From an uncultured Collinsella sp. (lineage in GTDB: Bacteria > Actinomycetota > Coriobacteriia > Coriobacteriales > Coriobacteriaceae), in contig CABUSL010000094.1 of assembly GCA_902494295.1 (NCBI GenBank), positions 1 through 8,271 of the forward strand: a stretch of 8,271 nucleotides of DNA, written 5' to 3'. The notes under the pieces were generated by a model that was given only the letters and a program-made list of their open reading frames with translations, was not told the origin of the DNA and did no database searches. This document shows, piece after piece, positions 4,215 to 8,271 of this stretch. The position numbers and the translations under genes are program-made. Each line of letters opens with the position of its first letter. The stretch's first letter is position 1.

Positions 4215-5741
4215 TTAGTCTGCTCGATAGTGCGAACCCAGGCTTTCAGTTCGCTTGCGCATGGCTTTGACCATTTCCTGTGCCAGCTGAATCTGCGATT
4301 GCAGGCGGGCGAGGGCTGCGACTTCGCTGTCCTGGGCTTTCTGCGTGCTCAAGGTCGTTGCCTCCGTCTTCAAGCCCTCAAGCTCGTGCAGTGCCTTGGA
4401 TAGACCCGTCTCGGTGCGGTTGATCATGCAATAGGTGCTCATCGTGTGTTTGAGGCCGTGCGTCAGGCGTTCGGCATCTGTTGTGGCAATGCCGTACTGG
4501 GGGAGGGCGATATCCGCCTTCAGGGCTGCCTCAGGCTCTTTCTGCGCTGCAAGGGCTGCCGATGCGCCAGCGATGCGCCCAAAGACGATGCCGTTGGCGC
4601 TTGACAGGCCGCCGATGCGGTCGGCGCCGTGCATGCCGCCTGTCGCCTCGCCGCAAGCATAGAGTCCCTCAACGCCCGTGTACGCGGTCTTGTCGATCTT
4701 GATACCGCCGTTGGCGGCGTGGGCATACATCGCCACGCGCATCTCGTCGGTCGGCGCGATGCTATGCTCGTCTTGTAGCCAAGTGGCAAAGGTCTGCACA
4801 AACTCGGGGACGTTCTCGCGGGGGAAGTCGTAGTGGAGCGCGAGGCCTTCGGCACCCGCTTGATCGATGGCAAGATCGATGGCGCGGGAGGCCAAGCGTG
4901 ACGTGAAGGGACCATATCCGGAGCGCTGATCGAGCAGGTCGTCCAGCTTGCCGTCGGCAATATCGACCGGTTGGTCAAATGTGACGTAGCGCCAGGTCTT
5001 CTCGTTAAAGACAAGGTTGCGCTTGGGCTCGATGAAGCCCGGCATCATCTGCATGAACTCTATATTAGTAAGGGACGCACCGTGCACCAGTGCGATGGCC
5101 TGCGAGGAGCTGAGCACATCGGCGGAAGTGAGGCTTCGCTCGAACAGGCCACCCGTGCCGCCCGCAGCGATGATAGTGGCCTTGGCTGCCATAGGCACGA
5201 GATGCTCGTTTGCGCGGTCGTAGAGCACGGCGCCGGTAATCTTTCCGATTGTGTCCTCAACAAGGTCGATAAGTTCGTGGCGGGGGAGCAGGCGAATGCC
5301 GAGAGACTCGATCTGGGCCGTACACGCGTCCTCAAGCGGCTTGCGGGTGAGGCCGCGCCACATACGCGTCTTATGGTCAAAGCAGGGGATAAACTGCTTC
5401 TGCTGGGCGCTCTCGGCACTTTGCGGACGCTGGAGCTCAACACCTAGATCCCGCTCGAGCCATTGGATGGCCTGAGGAATACCGTGGACAAACGTCTGGA
5501 CGAGCGTAGGGTCGGCAACACCGCCGCCCACGGCCTGGATGATATCGATGAGGTCCTGTTCGTCGTCTTCGTCAACGGGGCCAATAAGGCCGAGGCCCCA
5601 GGTGCCCGGGAAGAAGCTCGATCCGCTCATGGTCTTGCCGGCGCTTGCCACAGCGACGGTTGCACCCGTGCGTGCCGCTTCGATGGCGGCGCAAAGGCCC
5701 GCAATGCCAGATCCAATTACCAGTACATCAGTCGATTCCAT
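4215..5741 (-). CDS. FAD-dependent oxidoreductase, fumarate reductase/L-aspartate oxidase superfamily
   Basis: The 508-residue protein starts at the ATG at 5741, preceded 6 nt away by AAAGGA; a frame opening 22 codons earlier has no such site. The N-terminal dinucleotide fold shows VLVIGSGIAGL (GxGxxG at 10-15). AAGGTGG at 192-198 and LYACGEATGG at 360-369 are FAD contacts of the FAD_binding_2 family, and ADRIGG (Arg375) follows. AHAANGG places His341 at the substrate-binding His of fumarate reductases. The C-terminus ends RTESLGSHYRAD, matching the C-terminal domain of SdhA/FrdA/NadB. There is no twin-arginine or lipoprotein signal, haem motif or FMN-binding domain, so it is probably cytosolic. 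The segment usually reading PRDVVAR appears here as TSRLASR (about 280-286), so the usual proton-donor Arg is not in place. No partner subunits or NAD genes are adjacent. The substrate is unknown; L-aspartate oxidase is possible but not favoured. Confidence 0.87.
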   Translation of the reverse strand: MESTDVLVIGSGIAGLCAAIEAARTGATVAVASAGKTMSGSSFFPGTWGLGLIGPVDEDDEQDLIDIIQAVGGGVADPTLVQTFVHGIPQAIQWLERDLGVELQRPQSAESAQQKQFIPCFDHKTRMWRGLTRKPLEDACTAQIESLGIRLLPRHELIDLVEDTIGKITGAVLYDRANEHLVPMAAKATIIAAGGTGGLFERSLTSADVLSSSQAIALVHGASLTNIEFMQMMPGFIEPKRNLVFNEKTWRYVTFDQPVDIADGKLDDLLDQRSGYGPFTSRLASRAIDLAIDQAGAEGLALHYDFPRENVPEFVQTFATWLQDEHSIAPTDEMRVAMYAHAANGGIKIDKTAYTGVEGLYACGEATGGMHGADRIGGLSSANGIVFGRIAGASAALAAQKEPEAALKADIALPQYGIATTDAERLTHGLKHTMSTYCMINRTETGLSKALHELEGLKTEATTLSTQKAQDSEVAALARLQSQIQLAQEMVKAMRKRTESLGSHYRAD

Positions 5742-5880
5742 CGGATTCCTTTCTCGTCCGGCGAATTGTCGCATGGCTGATCGGCAAATGTCTTGCAAAG
5801 GACTCATGTTTCGGTAAAGGGCAAATATGGCAGGTGGGCGTCAAGAGTGTCCGATCGCTCTGCCCCCATCCCCTCAATAA

Positions 5881-5960
5881 GTTGCGGTGAAATAGGGACT
5901 GTTTTGGCATGTGAAGGCGTTATTCAGTCCGTATATCACCGCAACTGATATACCGGTGAT
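5881..5960. promoter_or_regulatory. Large imperfect palindrome plus a third half-site upstream of the flavoprotein gene
   Basis: Bases 5881-5900 and 5926-5945 are inverted copies (18 of 20 match) around a 25-nt spacer. The arms read GTTGCGGTGA and TCACCGCAAC at their outer ends. A further CGGTGAT at 5954-5960 gives three CGGTGA-type half-sites in 80 nt, with the second and third again inverted to each other (5935-5941 with 5954-5960). It lies 140-220 nt upstream of the flavoprotein start and just after the terminator of the GGGtGRT operon. It may be an operator or a leader RNA hairpin. I found no convincing -10/-35 pair in 5742-5880; TTGACG on the minus strand at 5844-5839 has no good -10 partner. 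Confidence 0.5.
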
Positions 5961-5984
5961 GGACTACTTTATGGCAGCGTGAAT

Positions 5985-6018
5985 AAAAAAGAGCCACTAC
6001 CTCGAAAGGTAGCGGCTC
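5985..6018 (-). terminator. Intrinsic terminator of the NifU-like/GGGtGRT operon
   Basis: GAGCCACTACCT (5991-6002) and AGGTAGCGGCTC (6007-6018) form a 12-bp stem with one A·C mismatch and a CGAA loop. On the minus strand it is followed by six T residues (5990-5985). It lies 36 nt past the stop codon of the GGGtGRT gene. Confidence 0.92.
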
Positions 6019-6053
6019 CATGGCTCAACTATATGAGCATCGCGCGGACGCGA

Positions 6054-7058
6054 TTAGGCCTTGAGGGCCTCCTCGACGGCGACAGCGCAGGCGACGGTGG
6101 CACCGACCATGGGGTTGTTGCCCATGCCGATGAGACCCATCATGTCGACGTGCGCAGGCACGGAGGAAGAACCGGCGAACTGGGCGTCGGAGTGCATACG
6201 GCCCATGGTGTCGGTCATGCCGTAAGAGGCAGGGCCGGCGCCCATGTTGTCCGGGTGCAGGGTACGGCCAGTGCCGCCACCAGAAGCGACGGAGAAGTAC
6301 TTCTTGCCAGCCTCGAGGCGCTCCTTCTTGTAGGTGCCAGCGACGGGGTGCTGGAAGCGCGTGGGGTTGGTGGAGTTACCGGTGATCGAGATATCGACGT
6401 TCTCGTGCCACATGATGGCAACGCCCTCGCGGACGTCGTCGGAGCCGTAGCAGTTAACGGCAGCGCGGGGACCATCGGAGTAGGGGATGGTCTCGACGAC
6501 CTTGAGCTCGCCCGTGTAGTAGTCGAACTGGGTCTTCACATAGGTGAAGCCGTTGATGCGGGCGATGATCTGGGCGGCGTCCTTGCCCAGACCGTTGAGG
6601 ATAACGCGCAGCGGCTTCTTGCGAGCCTTGTTGGCGTTCAGAGCCAGGCCGATGGCGCCCTCAGCGGCAGCGAAGGACTCGTGGCCGGCCAGGAAGGCGA
6701 AGCACTCGGTGTCGTCGGAGAGCAGCATAGCGCCCAGGTTGCCGTGGCCCAGACCGACCTTGCGGTCCTCGGCGACGGAGCCGGGAACGGTGAAGGCCTG
6801 GATGCCCTCGCCGATGATGGCAGCAGCCTCAGAAGCGGACTTGGCGCCACGCTTGACAGCGAGAGCGCAGCCGAGGGTGTAGGCCCACTCAGCGTTCTGG
6901 AAGGCGATGGACTGGGTGTTGTTGACGATCTCACGCGGGTTGAAGCCCTTGTCGGTGCAGATCTGCAGAGCTTCCTCGAGGGAGGCGATGCCGTTGTCGG
7001 CGAGGCACTTGTTGATCTTGTCAGCGCGGCGCTCGTAACCTTCGAACGTAACAGTCAT
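6054..7058 (-). CDS. GGGtGRT protein (conserved family of unknown function)
   Basis: This 334-residue protein carries the family signature GGGTGRT at residues 260-266, followed by LHPDNMGAGPASYG. It is rich in short Gly-containing loops (GLGHGNLGAM at 102-111, GLIGMGNNPMVGAT at 308-321), which would suit binding of a phosphate or cofactor, but no biochemical function is established that I know of. There is no signal peptide, and the C-terminal GMGNNPMVGATVACAVAVEEAL is only mildly hydrophobic. It starts 18 nt after the stop of the NifU-like gene; the ribosome binding site AAAGGGAGGG begins right at that TAG, so the two are co-translated. Codon use is strongly skewed to C-ending and AAG/GAG codons, which suggests high expression. 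Family identification is firm; the role, perhaps in Fe-S or redox metabolism, is inference from its partner. Confidence 0.9.
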   Translation of the reverse strand: MTVTFEGYERRADKINKCLADNGIASLEEALQICTDKGFNPREIVNNTQSIAFQNAEWAYTLGCALAVKRGAKSASEAAAIIGEGIQAFTVPGSVAEDRKVGLGHGNLGAMLLSDDTECFAFLAGHESFAAAEGAIGLALNANKARKKPLRVILNGLGKDAAQIIARINGFTYVKTQFDYYTGELKVVETIPYSDGPRAAVNCYGSDDVREGVAIMWHENVDISITGNSTNPTRFQHPVAGTYKKERLEAGKKYFSVASGGGTGRTLHPDNMGAGPASYGMTDTMGRMHSDAQFAGSSSVPAHVDMMGLIGMGNNPMVGATVACAVAVEEALKA

Positions 7059-7076
7059 AGTTATTTCCCTCCCTTT

Positions 7077-7811
7077 CTACTCGTGAACCGGGAACACGCT
7101 GGCGACGGAGTGAGTCTCCTCGTCGGTGCGCGGGTCGATGTACTTGGCAGCGTTCTCCCACTGACCATAGTGGCCCATAGCGCCAGCGATGGCCTCCTCG
7201 GGGGTCTTGCCGGCCTTGACGGCGTCGGTGAACTTACCGAGGTTCAGGAACTCGAACGCGATGATCTCGTTCTTATCGTTGAGAGCCATGCGGGTGACGT
7301 AGCCCTGAGCGAGCTCGAGGTAACGAGCGCCCTTGGCCTTGGTGCCGAACATGGTGCCGACCTGAGAGCGAAGGCCCTTGCCGAGGTCGTCGAGGGAGGC
7401 GCCCACGGGCAGGCCGCCCTCGGAGAATGCGGTCTGGCTGCGGCCGTAAACGATCTGCAGGAAGATCTCGCGCATAGCAACGTTGATGGCGTCGCAGACG
7501 AGGTCGGTGTTGAGGGCCTCGAGGATGGTCTTACCGGGAAGGATCTCGGAAGCCATGGCGGCAGAGTGGGTCATGCCCGAGCAGCCGATGGTCTCAACGA
7601 GGGCCTCCTCGATGATGCCGTCCTTGACGTTCAGCGTGAGCTTGCAGGCGCCCTGCTGAGGTGCGCACCAACCCACACCGTGCGTAAGACCGGAGATGTC
7701 GGAAATCTCCTTAGCCTGGACCCACTTGCCCTCCTCGGGGATGGGTGCGGGGCCGTGGTATGCACCCTTGGCAACGGGGCACATGTTCTCCACTTCCTGT
7801 GAGTACTGCAT
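7077..7811 (-). CDS. NifU-like iron-sulfur cluster scaffold homologue, partner of GGGtGRT protein
   Basis: The 244-residue protein starts at the ATG at 7811, which has AGGAG close upstream; a longer frame with 28 extra codons lacks one. Residues 45-98 resemble the NifU/IscU N-terminal scaffold: GVGWCAPQQGAC, KLTLNVKDGIIEEA, then TIGCSGMTHSAA, comparable to IscU's KLQIKV…GIIEDA…YGCGSAIASS. The second cluster-binding Cys is conserved (Cys77), Cys106 could be the third, and the first site is altered: the IscU CGD is replaced by QQG, with Cys49 and Cys56 nearby (C-x6-C). Cys11 lies in the N-terminal VENMCPVAKG. Beyond residue 120 it carries about 120 residues not found in IscU. It is the first gene of the operon, with strong codon bias. 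It is probably a cytosolic Fe-S handling protein; classical NifU function should not be assumed. Confidence 0.85.
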   Translation of the reverse strand: MQYSQEVENMCPVAKGAYHGPAPIPEEGKWVQAKEISDISGLTHGVGWCAPQQGACKLTLNVKDGIIEEALVETIGCSGMTHSAAMASEILPGKTILEALNTDLVCDAINVAMREIFLQIVYGRSQTAFSEGGLPVGASLDDLGKGLRSQVGTMFGTKAKGARYLELAQGYVTRMALNDKNEIIAFEFLNLGKFTDAVKAGKTPEEAIAGAMGHYGQWENAAKYIDPRTDEETHSVASVFPVHE

Positions 7812-7904
7812 GCCTCTCCTCTCTATCGTGTTGGCGTCCCGTCTGGGGGTCGTGGCTGGCGATTGCCGGGCGACCCTTCGAAAGGGACATGACATGCAGC
7901 CCCT

Positions 7905-7933
7905 ATAATACCGCGAAATGCACGGAATATTCG
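7905..7933 (-). promoter_or_regulatory. Probable promoter of the NifU-like/GGGtGRT operon
   Basis: TATTAT on the minus strand (7910-7905) matches the -10 consensus at five of six positions. The -35 region around 7928-7933 (CGAATA) is weak, so an activator or another sigma factor could be involved. A start near 7898 would give a leader of roughly 85 nt with a small CCCTT/AAGGG hairpin at 7874-7886. Confidence 0.45.
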
Positions 7934-8214
7934 GCGAACGGCTCAGTTTTCGTAGCGAGAAGTCCGGAAGTTTTAATTGAAACGGTTTAACTCTATGTTC
8001 TGTGGTCGTGAACTTCCGTAGAGGGGGTCCTTCTTGGGCAAGCTTTTGGTCAGCTCTTGTAAGCGTTGCAGGGGTTGACCTGTTGCAACGGTGCCGTTCG
8101 CCGCCTGATTACTGCCTTTGGCCGCGCGAGTGTATTGTTTTGCGTGAATGTTTTGATGGCACGCTTCAATCGTGCTGTATTGGATGGCAAGCAGATCCCG
8201 GCGAAAGGAACGCC
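7934..8214. other. Divergent intergenic region, no gene seen
   Basis: This stretch separates the minus-strand NifU-like operon from the plus-strand transposase-like gene. It holds two dyads: CGGAAGTT/AACTTCCG (7965-7972 with 8011-8018) and CGTTGCA/TGCAACG (8064-8070 with 8084-8090). A possible TATTGT -10 near 8132 lacks a good -35. Short frames here have no ribosome binding site or recognisable product. Confidence 0.5.
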
Positions 8215-8271
8215 ATGCAGCGCGTTTGGAGAACGGTTACCGGCTTTTACCATGTCTGTGCCCGCGGTACG
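8215..8271 (+). CDS. Start of a probable Y1/IS200-type (REP-associated) transposase, cut by the window end
   Basis: Only 19 codons are visible (MQRVWRTVTGFYHVCARGT). The short basic N-terminus followed by FYHVCARGT matches the opening of IS200-like Y1 transposases and REP-associated tyrosine transposases, where a (V/Y)YHVxxRG motif forms the first strand. The catalytic HUH motif and tyrosine would lie beyond the window and cannot be checked. GAAAGGA precedes the ATG by about 5 nt, so the start is well supported. If it is a REP-associated transposase, it may be a single-copy domesticated gene rather than an active insertion sequence. Confidence 0.6.
   Translation, partial: MQRVWRTVTGFYHVCARGT

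Noticed and set aside
5742..5807. Upstream start for the flavoprotein (22 more codons)
   Set aside because: The extra residues have no ribosome binding site and are not part of the FAD fold, while the ATG at 5741 has AAAGGA 6 nt upstream and leads directly into the GxGxxG motif.
5979..7802. Very long plus-strand open frame (607 codons) opposite the NifU-like/GGGtGRT operon
   Set aside because: It is the antisense of two well-supported genes with strong codon bias, is a low-complexity Gly/Val/Asp/Leu translation, starts inside the operon terminator and has no ribosome binding site.

Overview
The window looks like chromosomal DNA from a high-GC gut Actinomycetota, most likely a Coriobacteriia member close to Collinsella. 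I infer this from the high GC content, the GC-rich third codon positions, the AAAGGA/AGGAG ribosome binding sites, and a gene set (large soluble FAD_binding_2 flavoprotein, GGGtGRT/NifU-like pair, ROK fructokinase) familiar from that class. I ran no database search.

Layout. Positions 1-61 are an exact inverted copy of 326-386 and probably mark a fold-back junction or contig end, so the acidic Pro/Ala-linker protein at 70-579 may be missing its true 5' end. It is followed 7 nt later by a VanZ-family membrane protein (587-1036) whose stop codon lies inside a strong bidirectional terminator. On the minus strand come a ROK-family fructokinase (1150-2040) and a class I aminotransferase (2182-3363), separated by a terminator, so they are probably separate transcription units. 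On the plus strand lies a tRNA cluster: His(GTG), Lys(CTT), Lys(CTT). After it is a roughly 390-nt gene-free tract with a decayed third tRNA-Lys 3' end, a partial tandem duplication of about 177 bp and two different terminators at the same relative position.

The minus strand then carries an FAD-dependent oxidoreductase of the fumarate reductase/L-aspartate oxidase superfamily (4215-5741), preceded by an intergenic region with a large imperfect palindrome. Next is a tightly linked two-gene operon, a NifU-like Fe-S scaffold homologue (7077-7811) followed by a GGGtGRT protein (6054-7058), ending in a clean terminator. The final 57 bases are the start of a plus-strand gene whose N-terminus resembles IS200/REP-associated (Y1) transposases.

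Most of the window is ordinary housekeeping and metabolism (sugar phosphorylation, amino-acid transamination, translation). The parts with least known biology are the NifU-like/GGGtGRT operon, a conserved pair without an established function; the duplicated tRNA-Lys tail region; the flavoprotein with an atypical catalytic segment; and the inverted repeat at the window edge.
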